Source: Anisus vortex | Taxonomy: Eukaryota > Mollusca > Gastropoda > Planorbidae | Reading direction: 5' to 3' | Length of the DNA stretch: 64,000 bases | NCBI GenBank assembly: GCA_949126835.1 | Contig: OX421508.1 | Location: 17,298,098-17,362,097 of the forward strand | In this document: in pieces, positions 23,201 to 35,006 of the stretch | How positions within the stretch are numbered: the stretch's first letter is position 1 | Layout: each line of letters starts with the position of its first letter | Translations under genes and position numbers: made by a program | The notes under the pieces: generated by a model | The model's database searches: none | What the model saw: only the letters and a program-made list of their open reading frames with translations | What the model was told of the DNA's origin: nothing

Positions 23201-26102
23201 CAGAGGTTCTCAACGGGGGTGTTATATAGCTCCCTGTAGGGGCGTTGAGAAGCTTTAGGGAGGCGCTGACGTTCTGGGAGGGGGTGGTGGTGGTGAAGAG
23301 CAAGTGGGCGGTACAAATTTACCCAATAGAATTTGAACATCTTAGCTATTTGAATCGATTAGTTTTTGGATGAAATGTGTTAAATATCTTATATCACCCA
23401 ACAGTAGGCATACATTATTATACTAATAAAAAATAGGAATCGCAATGACTTTTTGAAGAAGTAGGGGCCAGTATTAGACAAGTATGATGTGCGGCTGGTT
23501 AACTCGCCAACCGACACGTCCCAGACCGATCCTTGTACTCGAATAAACATAAGCTTAAAGTAAAGCTAGACTGTCTGGTAGCGTGGACTCATCCAGTTAT
23601 ATATTGAATATTGTAATGTCTTTAGTTGCTAATATTAATGATATTTTGATCTTGTTTAACTGAGATGTCCTTTTATATAATTATGAACCATTGTTAAAGC
23701 GGAATTGTTATGTAGTAATCATACAAACTGGGTAGTTAATGTAATGTTTGAAAAAAGACATAAATTCTTTAGTCATATAATATTTATATGATTTTCAAAT
23801 ACATTTTACAGCTTGGTCATTTTAAAGTTATAAATTGTAAGCCATTTATTTAAAAAAAAAATCATTTGAAATAACAGCACAAATGAAATGAGTTAATTAT
23901 CTCCCTTTAACTTTATTAACTTTAATGTAAAAAAAAGTTTCCACATTTGATTCAATAGTGATGTTAATCAAGTTCTGTTTTGTAATATAACAAATATTAC
24001 GGACTAATTATTATTTCTTTATATACATTTAACATTATGGTATTCATAACAAGATTTAATTATTAGAGGATTAAAATATTTTACGTTAAACAGTTGTAAA
24101 TAAACATTTCCTGCATTAATTGTTTGTCCATTTAAGGAGTTTATATTTTAAACATTAATAATTACAGAAATTACCAAATATAGTGCTATTAAATAAGTCT
24201 CTTATATTTCTAAATTAATAATACAAATAAATTTGTTTTACAGTTAATTATATTTATGTTTTATTTAAAGAAGATGAGCATAAAAACTAGTTTAAATGTA
24301 TCCATTAATGAGCGGTCAAGTGTAGGTGACCTCTTTGTATGCTGAAAACAGCTTTGATGTGCGATAAAATCTGTTCACAGGTGTAAGTTGAACCAAAAGC
24401 TGAAAGTAAAGGAGTGAATGTCAGTTAGTTGAGAATAGCAGATGACTTTCCTAAGCAGCTTCCTTTCAGATTTTTCTCCGCAAATAGGCACAATTGTATG
24501 CCCATTTTTTAAATGTTTAAAATTCAGCTTGCTCCATCTTAAAATCGCCAATGTTCCTCCACTTAAAAAAATATCTACATCTAAGAAGGTTATAGTATAT
24601 CAAATCAGTTAGGCTTGGTGTGGTATAAAAAATGAGTCCATCAACTTTGATGTACTTCTAAAAAAGCCCAACAATCTATCTCAATATATTATTTAACATA
24701 TGTACAAGTAGTTAAATGTTTTGAAATTGTTTTTAGGGCAAGATATGCCCAGTTTCAATGCAAATCCATTCCAGTGCTTCTTGTAAATGCGAGTTCAACT
24801 CACTGAAATGTGTCAGAAACATCGGCTTTAACAGTTTCCTCATTCAGACCCGGAAAATTTTGTGGTTATTCTCAATAAAAAACACCTCGCGTGCTATTGT
24901 AAATTGCTCTGTGTGCCAAGTTTGGCACGCGTGCCTTACATTGCCGACCCCTGATTCAGAGAACATTGTGAGATTACCTAAAGACATCACAATTTTCTTT
25001 ATAACTGGATGAGTCCACGCTACCAGACAAGCTTTATTAAAGCTAACGTTTATTTGAGTACCGGTAAAAAAAAAAAAAAAAAAAATTTGACCCATTTTGA
25101 AAAAATAAATAAATATAAAAATCTAGTAGACTAATAATTATTGTACTGGAAGACTTTTTAGTGTAAACAAAATTCCTTTAGTGGCAATGGTATGGCTTAT
25201 CGTGGATTGATGTTCTAGTTTAAAAAGGCTGTTCCAGATGTCTTGGCTGTCTACTGTGTGACAACATTTAGTTACTAAAAATCTTGGTGATTGTCTGCAT
25301 CATTTGCTACAATATTTATATTATTACAACAGTTCACAAATAAGTAATTACATTCAATCATTTTTTTGGACAGCTTTGCATTAACTTATATTAATTTATT
25401 ATTAAAAATATATGTACTACTATTACTACTACTATTATTGTCTCGATATAATTTTTTACTAGATCTATGCCTTTATAGTACTTATGACTATGTGGCAAAA
25501 TAAATATTGTTCATTGCCTATTAACAAGGACTACAAGCGATGGCTACTGTTCACAGAGGTGCATTGGTTAGCAGAAAATGACTTTTTATATATAATGTAT
25601 GAGGCTTGGATTCAGTACTCGAGTTTTTGAAAAGCAAATGCGATTCTTTGGGAGAAAATCAATCAGTTTCTCTAGGTCTGTGAGTTTTGGCAACAATTTT
25701 GTATTGCATTCTGATCACCCTCTTTTGTGGAAAGTGGATTTTATGTCAACAAAGAAAAACAAGCTGCAAATAGTGAAGCATGGAGACCAAATTATTTTGC
25801 AACCAAATTTGAAACAAATATAGACAAATTACTAGCAACACACCAGGCAAACGATTAAAAAAAATTTGATTTTTTTAAGCCTATTGTTTAGGTAATTTTT
25901 TGATCTATTAATTCTTACAATATAATATATGATAAGAAATAAGCACACAAATCTAGTCGTCTAAGAAAAATTGCGGAAACTATTTTGACCCTTTTACTTC
26001 CAGAGGGGTGGGGGGAATGGGCGCCAAAAAAAAGTTGGGGAGGCGGTGAGTGGAAAAAATTGTAAAAGGGGGCGGTGAGCCAAAAAAGGTTGAGAGCCTA
26101 TG
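23201..26102 (+). mobile_element. hAT element with decayed transposase and nested inverted repeat
   Basis: Left end CAGAGGTTCTCAAC, right end (reverse complement) CATAGGCTCTCAAC, 12 of 14 matching. G-rich sub-terminal segments lie on both sides (gggggtggtggtggtg near 23279; ggcggtgagc near 26071). The flanking 8-mers ttctaaac and ttctagtt share five positions, a worn duplication. At 25533-25850 the plus strand reads LLFTEVHWLAEN and further broken pieces like hAT transposases of the ZBED5/SCAND3 kind, with several stops. A pair of inverted arms (23535-23612 and 24999-25062) suggests a second element inserted inside. The whole lies downstream of ASCC1. Confidence 0.7.
23535..25062. mobile_element. 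Nested element bounded by about 60-bp inverted arms
   Basis: Left arm contains 'gtctggtagcgtggactcat' and 'ccagttata'; the right arm contains their reverse complement 'ataactggatgagtccacgc' and 'taccagac'. Agreement is near perfect over the inner 33 bp and good to 'gtactc.aataaac' at the outer ends. The interior is AT-rich with no readable ORF, and includes 'gccgacccctg' near 24950, resembling another hAT end. Confidence 0.55.
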
Positions 26103-26678
26103 TTCTAGTTTGACAACATAATTAGATATGGATAGCCGATACCCTTACTCTAATAAAAACTGTGCAAACAAAAATAACTTACAATAAAAAGAAAACATGT
26201 CTTGTAGTAGAATGTTTTATTAGTAAATAGATGAAATAGGAAAAGAATCTGAACTATACAATTGATTACAATCTTGTTCTTGTCTTTAAGGAAAGAAAAA
26301 CAATAAATTGTGATAAATATTTTGAAAGACTACTTAAGGTTTTACTACCATAGTAATTAAATGTTACTTGTAATTTTTTTTTCATACTTTTAATTTTAAA
26401 AACTTTGAGTAAATTTGGAAAAGAAATATAAGCCTTTTCATCATACTGCATTATATGTTTAAATAATCTAAAATATACTTAATGCTTTAAAACAAAACAA
26501 AAACAGCAACAGATTTATGAATAAAACAATTCTTACACCCGTTAAAAATTGTCTAATTATCATTTTGTTTACTTCATTACCTGCATTTCAAAGCAAAAAT
26601 CATAATTTATCCTAATTAACAAAACTGTCTTAGTCTTAAGACTTAGGTGTAAAAGTCATACTGCAGATATCAATATGT

Positions 26679-26936
26679 AAGTAAAGTACCCTTCGGACCA
26701 AACTGATCATAGGGCTGGTGAAAAGGCGTTCACCCGTTTCTGTGGCCATGACATACTAAGGGATGTGTGGCCAGCACAATGCCCAGGCACCTTTACTTTA
26801 CCCCAACTAATGTCAGGTACCCATCAGAGCTGGGTAGACTCAGGGACACCCTCAAGTCCTGGGAAAAAATCCTAACCTCCACCAGGATTTGAACCCAGGA
26901 CCTTAGGATCACCAGTCGAATGCACTACAATGCCCC
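26679..26936 (-). mobile_element. tRNA-derived SINE, nearly complete, reverse orientation
   Basis: Matches the reference copy at 31712 over its length, ending in a worn tRNA-like head (accaggatttgaaccc = B box). Flanked by the direct duplication ATCAATATGT (26669-26678 and 26937-26946). Confidence 0.85.
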
Positions 26937-28117
26937 ATCAATATGTGTGTCATATAAAAAATATATTTTGAAGTTAAAGTTACAATCTAATTTTCAAAAC
27001 AAGAATTCCAATATGCAGCCAAATGTCTTAATTTTTGTAAAATAACATTCTAAAACTTTTTGATATCGTGATAAAAAATGTTTTATGACTTGGTCAATTT
27101 TGGAAGTAAACCAACAATATGCAATAAATAATTGTTGATCAATCTTATGGAAGACACATTATTTTTTTTAAAGAAACAATCTATTTTTTTTCAATAAAAG
27201 TTTGAAAGTTTTTTGTTACAGTTTAAAAACTAAATTTCTGTCACTTATTATCTGTATACCAGTACTACTGGTAAGTTTTAACCAATATTGAGTTTTCCAC
27301 ACACAAAAAAATCAGTGCTTAGCTAGCATATATGATTATAATTGGCATACTTATAAATCATTTCATGATTTTGTAAGCCAGATTTTTAATTCATTTCTTG
27401 TCAAACAATCTAGATAAATTTAAACTTGCAAAAACAAAATATCTGTTTGATATAAAAGTTCTTTAGTAAAAATAAATACATCAACAATAATGTGTTTATA
27501 ACAAAATTAACAAAGGTCAGTTATCAGGACAGTAAGACAAAGCAATACATCCAGAGTGTTTCTAATGCACAGCCAAAAATAATGTATAAAAGGAAAGCAA
27601 TTAAAAATTTTTTTTACACAGGTCAAAAGTGTAAATAAACATTCAGAGACTAAAAGAAAACATTACAGATGGCTAATAATATATAGACATTTTATGGAAA
27701 TGTTACACATGCAAAGTACAAAAACATATTTTAACTAAATCAATAAACAGTTGTAGACTACTATTATATTCCTAACTCATTAGTTTTTAAAAGGCACTCA
27801 ATTTTGTCTAATAAAAGTACAAACAATTAGTTGCTCCCCATAAGATAACAAAATTTATGTAGGACCATGAGAAACTCTTCCTTACAAGTATTTATGTAGG
27901 ACCATGAGAAACTCTTCCTTACAAGTACTAACTTTGATAACTAAACAAATAAAAAGCATTCAGTTTATAGGATAGACCAAGAGTGCATCATAAACAAAAT
28001 GATTCAATTTCCTTATGGACTAAGTTGTGTTTCAATATCTATGATTTATCTCTATACATGAAACTGTCAGTAGTAGTAAATACAATTTTTATTGGACTAT
28101 CTTTATGTTCTTACTAA

Positions 28118-28190
28118 AGGGCACAGTGGGATAGCATCCCGGGACCTGGAAAGTGTCCCTGAGTCTATCCAGCTCTAATGTATTGCTAAA
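28118..28190 (+). repeat. Internally deleted SINE remnant
   Basis: 'gggcacagtgggatagca' followed at once by 'cccgggacctgg' and 'gtgtccctgagtctatcca' recalls the SINE head joined to its middle, with the B box lost. Confidence 0.5.
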
Positions 28191-28335
28191 CTTGCTAAAT
28201 AATGGCTCTTTATAAACTTTGGGTAATTTACAGCAAACTTCAATGGGAGTTTCAATAGGCCATATAATATATAGGGGAAGAGGGCATTTAAATTTTCCTT
28301 CATTTTTAACAAGAGATACTAGGAGGCTTTGGACC

Positions 28336-28360
28336 GGGGGGGGGGGGGGGGGGGGGGGGG
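28336..28360. repeat. 25-nt guanine homopolymer
   Basis: An uninterrupted run of G. Shorter runs of the same kind occur at 18267 (13 G), 40426 (13 G) and 50015 (14 C). Length is prone to sequencing error. Confidence 0.85.
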
Positions 28361-29877
28361 TACTATGTTGATGTCCACAGTGTTTTGCTTATATAATGAA
28401 TAAAATCATAATTACATATTGTCAAAAAATATTTAGTCTAAAAATAATCAAAGATTGAGCCTGATCAAAGATTGATCAACTGCCTGTGCAACAGTGAGCA
28501 TCCCTGCCAGAAGTTTTAAGATAAAATCCAGTGACACAGGGCAAGCATGATAAAGAAAGTAAAGTATCAATACAATAAAAAAAAAATTTGTTTACAAGTG
28601 AAATTGATCTATAAAAAAAAATTAACCCTGTTCTCATCTCACCTGTGGTCAAGGGTCTTAAAGCTGATGATCAACTTCCCACATCGTGGCCCTGAAGTCT
28701 CCTTTCACAGGACGAGCCCCTGTTTCAATAAGTAATTTCAAATAGTGGAAGAAAGAGGAACACAATAAACTGTCCAAGACAGGTGTTCTAATGTGGCTAA
28801 GCGATTACCATGCCTGCTCCAGAAGGATGTATTTCCAACTCATCATTGTGCAAGGCAAAATGTCCCCTAGTTCAACATTCAGTTGCTAAGAATATCCTGA
28901 TGAAGTTCTACAAAAACATGCAACATTCTAATTCTGACTGCAGTTTGTCCTCCACTAATAAGCTACATTCTTGCTCTTGGTAGCTGGATGGCTTAATCAG
29001 TATTTGGGAGGTTAAAATGGTTAACCTTCTATGTAGGATTTCAAGCTATCCATGCATCATTGCTAAAAGAAAAAATAGAAATTCTATTTGATAGAAAAAA
29101 AATCTGCAGCAAAAAAAATTCATAAAATACAATAAAAAAAACAAAATTCATTAATTGACAAAACTTATTCTTACCAAAACAAAATACTCAATAGAAAAGT
29201 AGTGCATGAATGTTGTAAACAAATGTTATTTTGCTTCAAGGGAAAAAAATCTGCTTTCTAAATCCATTCTATTTATATAATTATTTAATACTAAATGCAA
29301 ATTCAGTAAAACTCCATTCATCCAGATCTTTAAATGTCTGGTTTGCTTTTAGGTGTATGGGAAAAGGATCTAAAGACTGATCTACTACATGCTAAGAGGA
29401 CAATACTAGTACTAGATGCATAGTTTTTATGTGAGGATTAGTCAAGTTATGTAGTTTTTGGCATGAGTGGATCAAATCCAGCATTCAAATGGTCCAGATA
29501 ATGGAGTTTTACAGTTTTTAGCTACATGCCACATTAAATAAGCTTCAAAGAAAATACATAGTGTGCAACTGATTCATTTTCTTAAGAAACATTAAATTTG
29601 AGAAGATCACACACTTAAACATATACATGAATACATATATACATGAAAATATTCAATGGCAATAGTACAGTGAACAGCTTTAATGTTTGTGCAAATATAC
29701 CCAACTATTGCCATTGATGAACACAGCACAGTAAAACACAATGTTATGTCTAGGTTGGGTAAAATAATATCACTGTATTATAACAATTACTTCATGACTT
29801 TTTGTTTTTAAAAAACTGGCTTTGAATCTGTATTGGGGATCAGTTGAAAACAACCTCCTCACCACATCAACTTCAAT

Positions 29878-30125
29878 ACAGCGCCGTTGTCAGGCGCAAA
29901 CCGGCCAAGTCCAAAATTGCAAATTTTTCAGGAGAAGCAAAAAACTGCTTAGATCGAGTAAAGGAATCAACGTAGCCGCTTTAATAAGAAATAGAATTGT
30001 AGGAAATCTATTGGACAATACTAAAAGATATTTTTAGACATCATGTGATACCCCAAGGAACATTTTGGAAAAAAAAAATTTGAAAATTTCCGACTTGGCC
30101 AGTTTGCGCCTGACAATGACGACAT
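29878..30125. mobile_element. Short hairpin MITE
   Basis: The left arm GTTGTCAGGCGCAAACCGGC then CAAGTC is answered by GACTTGGCCAGTTTGCGCCT then GACAATGAC on the right. The arms span about 35 bp with few mismatches in a 250-bp element, so the transcript would fold on itself. No clear target duplication. Confidence 0.7.
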
Positions 30126-31486
30126 GTTTAACTTGAATAAATATGGTCGACAGGGCTCATTTTATTGTTTGATTGACCACATCTGTTTAATTGACCATAT
30201 TTGAAAACTTTGTGTGAACTATTTTCTAAGTTGTTTTCAAAAATAATAACAAAAACAAGATGGTGATAATTTCTATGTCAAGCTACAAAAAATCTCAATT
30301 TATCATCTGAAATATCCCCAAATGATATATTTATTTGCCGTTTTTTTTTTTAAATGGCATCAGAGATACTGGTAAATGCATTTAAAGCACAAAGTTTTTT
30401 GGGTATATAAAATTTGTTATGAATATTTCCAAAAAGTCCTTTGCGTAAGAATGGAAGTAATACATAAAAAAAAGGTGCAAATAAAGTACTGTGTTTATTT
30501 GAGTAGGACTTTGTAATGAATAAAAACTTATGTATGTTTATATTCTGTGTTACTAGTTTCACTTAAAGCAATTTTTATATTTGGGATAAAATAGGGTAGG
30601 TACAAACAAAATTCAATTTACATAAAATAGACACAAATGATATTACAAAAGTTTTACCAATTATCTGGCCAAATAATAAATAAAATTAAAATGTTTACAA
30701 AATGAAACAGCCAAAGTGTTAAGTTGATCTTGGCAGTAGTGAGACAACAGCAACTTCTGGTATAAGCTGATAAATTAGTTTGTCATTATAATACTCTAGT
30801 ATCATTGAGTAGCAATATATACAAATACAAACAAACAATTAATACTTGCTTTTGTAATTGTTTTGAATCTATTTAAATCAACCCCCCTCCCTTTTTTTTT
30901 TAATCTAACAAATTTATTGAAAAAAGCGTGCAAAAAAACAAATGTATAAATGGCAATAAAATTTTTTTTCATAAAGTGAACATTTCCATGTGAAGTAATA
31001 ATGTTTTAAAAAAAGGTGAGCACAAAATTCACTTTGAACAAGTGCTTCAAATTCAATTACATGATTGCTAAATTTTAAACATTACTTTCCTTAACAGAAG
31101 AAGTGACTAGCAAAGCCTTTTCTTATTTTGGCTCAAGACTAGATTTACATATTTTAACAATAAACCTATACACTAATTAACAACAGTTCAGTTTTGTATC
31201 CTTGAACAAGTTGAATAAAAATTCACAATATTCCGTTGTACACAAGGAGGATTGTGTGGCAAACACAGTGTTCAAATCTACTTAAGTCTGCCCTCTCTCT
31301 CTTTTTGTTGCTGCTATTGTCAGGGGATGTAAGACAAGGTCAAACTTCTGTTCTAGACTACTAAACCCAGCAGTGAAAACATGAGTATAAAATACAGTTG
31401 AAGAAAATTTAATTTTACATAAATTGTATACAAATCAAACCATCGCAACAGAAATAATACTTGTTGGGCAAACTTGATCGATACTC

Positions 31487-31511
31487 TCAAACACAAGTGA
31501 TCACATTGTCC
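31487..31511 (-). CDS. Candidate alternative terminal coding exon of the SLC16-like gene
   Basis: A strong acceptor (TCTTTCTTTTCCTGTAG) precedes 31511 on the minus strand. Joined to the donor after 37856, which leaves two bases (GT) of a codon, the frame reads V then DNVITCV and stops at 31487. That replaces the genomic stop with seven residues ending T-C-V, the pattern of a class I PDZ ligand. Seen directly: acceptor, frame compatibility and stop. Inferred: that the splice is used. The intron would be 6.3 kb and repeat-filled. Confidence 0.5.
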
Positions 31512-31711
31512 CTACAGGAAAAGAAAGATATTTTAAAAATTAGCCTTTTTAATGTCATAACTTGTAAAATTTTCATCATTGAATAATCAGTTAATAACCA
31601 ACATGTGGACACCATGTAATGGTCACAGATAATGGGAAGGTGACCCTGTTTTAAATTTTGGCTGATTAGTTAAAATAATCCCAAAAAATTACTTTAGACA
31701 TGTAGATGCCG

Positions 31712-31988
31712 ATTGGGGCACGGTAGCCGAGCGGCAGCGCATTCGACTGGTGAGCCGAAGGTCCCGGGTTCAAATCCTGGTGCAGGCTAGGATTTTTCCC
31801 CGGCTCTGGAGGGTGTCCCTGAGTTTACCCAGCTCTGATGGGTACCTGACCTCAGTTGGGGTAAAGTAAAGGCGACTGTGCATAGTGCTGGACACACAAT
31901 CACCTAGTATGCCGTGGCCACAGAAACTGGTGAACGCTGCTTAATCGGACCTATGGATCAATTCAGTCCCACTGGGACTTTTTTTTTT
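31712..31988 (+). mobile_element. tRNA-derived SINE, complete reference copy
   Basis: A tRNA-like head of about 75 bp with an A box (TAGCCGAGCGG) and a B box (GGTTCAAATCC), the two internal RNA polymerase III promoter parts. Then a conserved body ('gatgggtacctgacc', 'gttggggtaaagtaaaggcg', 'gccgtggccacagaaactgg') and a T-rich end. A perfect 12-bp duplication ATGTAGATGCCG flanks it (31700-31711, 31989-32000), as expected from LINE-driven insertion. Confidence 0.92.
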
Positions 31989-32009
31989 ATGTAGATGCCG
32001 TGGACTGAA

Positions 32010-34015
32010 GTGATCTACTGTATGCTTAGATGACAATATTAAATGCAGTGGCCTGAAATTACCTACTAATGCTAAGATAACAATATTAGATGCAGTGAAC
32101 TGAAGTGACCAACTAAATGCTTACATCACAATATTAGATGCAGTGGACTGAAGTGACCAACTAAATGCTTAGATCACAATATTAGATGCAGTGGGCTGAA
32201 GTGACCAACTACTGTATATACTCGCGTATAAGTCGCACTTTTTTTACAGAAAATTTCGACAAAAAGTAGGGGTGCGACTTATACACCCGACACTGTTTTT
32301 GAAAAGTTCAAAAAACATCACTACTCTGTCATAAAGTTTACTACATAACCCCTAGAGTTGATTGGAGTTATGTATAATTATTAGGATATGCCTTTTTTTG
32401 ATTATGTTTGCCTTATGCATGATTAAAACTATTTTTTAAGGAAAGTTTCCAAATTAAGGTGAATATTTTGTAACTTTAATGTTTAAAATGTATGCATTTT
32501 TTAGATATTAAAAGGCAGTGTAACCCGGGGTGCGACTTATGCGCGGGTCAATGGCAACGTATAAGGAAAAAAATCTTAAACTAGGGGTGCGACTTATACA
32601 CCGGTGCGACTAATACGCTAGTATATACGGTAAATTCTTAGATCACAATATTAGATGCAGTGGAATGCAGTGACCAACTAAATGCTTACATCACAATATT
32701 AGATGCAGTGGACTGAAGTGACCAACTAAATGCTTACATCACAATATTAAATGCAGTGGACTGAAGTGACCAACTAAATGCTTAGATCACAATATTAAAT
32801 GCAGTGGACTGAAGTGACCAACTAAATGCTTACATCACAATATTAAATGCAGTGGACTGAAGTGACCAACTAAATGCTTACATCACAATATTAAATGCAG
32901 TGGACTGAAATTACCTACTAATGCTAAGATAACAATATTAGATGCAGTGGACTAAAGTGACCAACTAAATGCTTACATCACAATATTAAATGCAGTGGAC
33001 TGTAGTGACCAACTAAATGCTTAGATCACAATATTAGATGCAGTGGACTGAAGTGACCAACTAAATGCTTAGATCACAATATTAAATGCAGTGGACTAAA
33101 GTGACCAACTAAATGCTTACATCACAATATTAGATGCAGTGGACTGAAGTGCCCAACTAAAGGCTTACATTACAATATTAGATGCAGTGAACTGAAGTGA
33201 CCAACTAAATGCTTAGATCACAATATTAGATGCAGTGAACTGAAGTGACCAACTAAATGCTTACATTACAATATTAGATGCAGTGGACTGAAGTGACCAA
33301 CTAAATGCTTACATCACAATATTAAATGCAGTGGACTGAAGTGACCAACTAAATGCTTACATCACAATATTAAATGCAGTGGCCTGAAATTACCTACTAA
33401 TGCTAAGATAACAATATTAGATGCAGTGGACTAAAGTGACCAACTAAATGCTTACATCACAATATTAAATGCAGTGGACTGAAGTGACCAACTAAATGCT
33501 TACATCACAATATTAAATGCAGTGGACTGAAGTGACCAACTAAATGCTTACATCACAATATTAAATGCAGTGGACTGAAATTACCTACTAATGCTAAGAT
33601 AACAATATTAGATGCAGTGGACTAAAGTGACCAACTAAATGCTTACATCACAATATTAAATGCAGTGGACTGAAGTGACCAACTAAATGCTTAGATCACA
33701 ATATTAGATGCAGTGGACTGAAGTGACCAACTAAATGCTTAGATCACAATATTAAATGCAGTGGACTAAAGTGACCAACTAAATGCTTACATCACAATAT
33801 TAGATGCAGTGGACTGAAGTGACCAACTAAATGCTTACATTACAATATTAGATGCAGTGAACTGAAGTGACCAACTAAATGCTTAGATCACAATATTAGA
33901 TGCAGTGAACTGAAGTGACCAACTAAATGTTTACCTCACAATATTAAATGCAGTGGACTGAAGTGACCAACTAAATGCTTACATTACAATATTAGATCCA
34001 GTGTACTGAGGTATC
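32010..34015. repeat. 48-bp minisatellite, about 33 units, interrupted by a MITE
   Basis: Unit: 'atgcagtggactgaagtgac' 'caactaaatgcttacatcac' 'aatattaa'. A variant ('gaaattacctactaatgctaagataac') recurs near 32045, 32910, 33390 and 33590 with the same neighbours, so blocks of several units were duplicated. It lies between the two candidate last exons of the SLC16-like gene. Confidence 0.95.
32212..32630. mobile_element. MITE with 27-bp TIRs and TA duplication
   Basis: Left end CTGTATATACTCGCGTATAA then GTCGCAC; right end (reverse complement) CCGTATATACTAGCGTATTA then GTCGCAC; 24 of 27 match. It splits one 48-bp satellite unit exactly at a TA (32210-32211, 32631-32632). Tc1/mariner-type by target site; no transposase. 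Relatives at 35007 and 53718. Confidence 0.8.
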
Positions 34016-34049
34016 CCTACCAATCCTTAAATTACCATATTAAGTAAAA

Positions 34050-34212
34050 ATTAAAGTACCCTTTCAACCAAATTGATCATAGGGCCGATAAAGTAGCCTT
34101 CACCAGTTTCTGTGGCAAATACAATGCACAGCCGCCTTTACTTTACCCCAACTAAGGGTTGGGTCCCATCAGAGTTGGGTAGACTCAGGGACACCCTCCA
34201 GACCCGGGAGAA
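34050..34212 (-). mobile_element. SINE copy without the tRNA-like head
   Basis: Reads 'aaattgatcatagggcc' to 'ccctccagacccggga', the body of the SINE in reverse, with a small internal loss near 'ctgtggcaaatac'. The head is absent. It directly follows the 48-bp array. Confidence 0.75.
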
Positions 34213-35006
34213 TAATTTTTTTATTTTTTGTATTAGATGTAGTTAAAATTTTAATGAAGTGACTCAACCAACTGAATATTTAAATGACTATAAAAGATGC
34301 AGTCAACTCAACTACCAAAAGTTTGATAGGATTGTTTTAAAAATATATCTCTTCTTTCTTGCCAAAACTATTTTTAAAAAAATCATATCTACATTTGTGT
34401 AACTACCAACATTTTCCTGAACTATATTCTAATCACTCTTTTTTTAAATATAATACAATTTATAGTCTATAAATTTAATTTAATTTTTTTTTAAATTCAT
34501 TATATAAAGTCTTTAACTTTCAGCTTTGACTCCCACAAACCAGGTGAAATTCCCTTTTTTTTTCATTTTTGTCCCAAGACCGGATTCTATCAGCTCACAA
34601 TCAATTAATAATTTTGCAAAATCCTATACAGTGTGAAGATGTAATTTTACTTCGCAGTTTCCACTACGCCATTTTCTTTGTTGTTATTGCTATTTGTTTT
34701 CATTTACTGTGCTAATTTTATACATTTTGATTGATATTTGGATTCAATTATTTCTGTTATGGGGCCAAGCGGTCCAGGGGCATGTTCACCTTAGAAATAT
34801 ATACTTCGAAATATAATAAAACTCTACAACTAATTTATTCATTTTGACAGACGATGACCTATTTAGTTAACTTCTAGCAAAGAATACTCCACAGAACAAG
34901 AGAGCGATTATAATTCAGAAAAAAGCGAGAGATAAATGATGTAAATGTAATAGAAGCGTCCAAAAAGGGGGCATGGCCCACTTCGTATTAGGCAAATTGG
35001 GACTTA

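Larger units (their letters stand above)
26103..31486 (-). other. Candidate long 3' UTR of the SLC16-like gene, no coding exon seen
   Basis: A 5.3 kb AT-rich stretch with no minisatellite and few mobile elements (one SINE at 26679, a SINE scrap at 28118, a hairpin MITE at 29878). If the terminal exon at 31511 is real, this is its untranslated tail. AATAAAA on the minus strand at about 26214-26220 could end it, converging with ASCC1. A 36-bp direct repeat lies at about 27857-27925. Confidence 0.4.

Noticed and set aside
24758..25012. 84-codon plus-strand ORF near the right inverted arm
   Set aside because: Runs into the inverted arm of a nested element and shows no similarity to the transposase pieces further right.
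29822..30037. 71-codon plus-strand ORF
   Set aside because: Covers the hairpin MITE; openness is explained by the repeat sequence.
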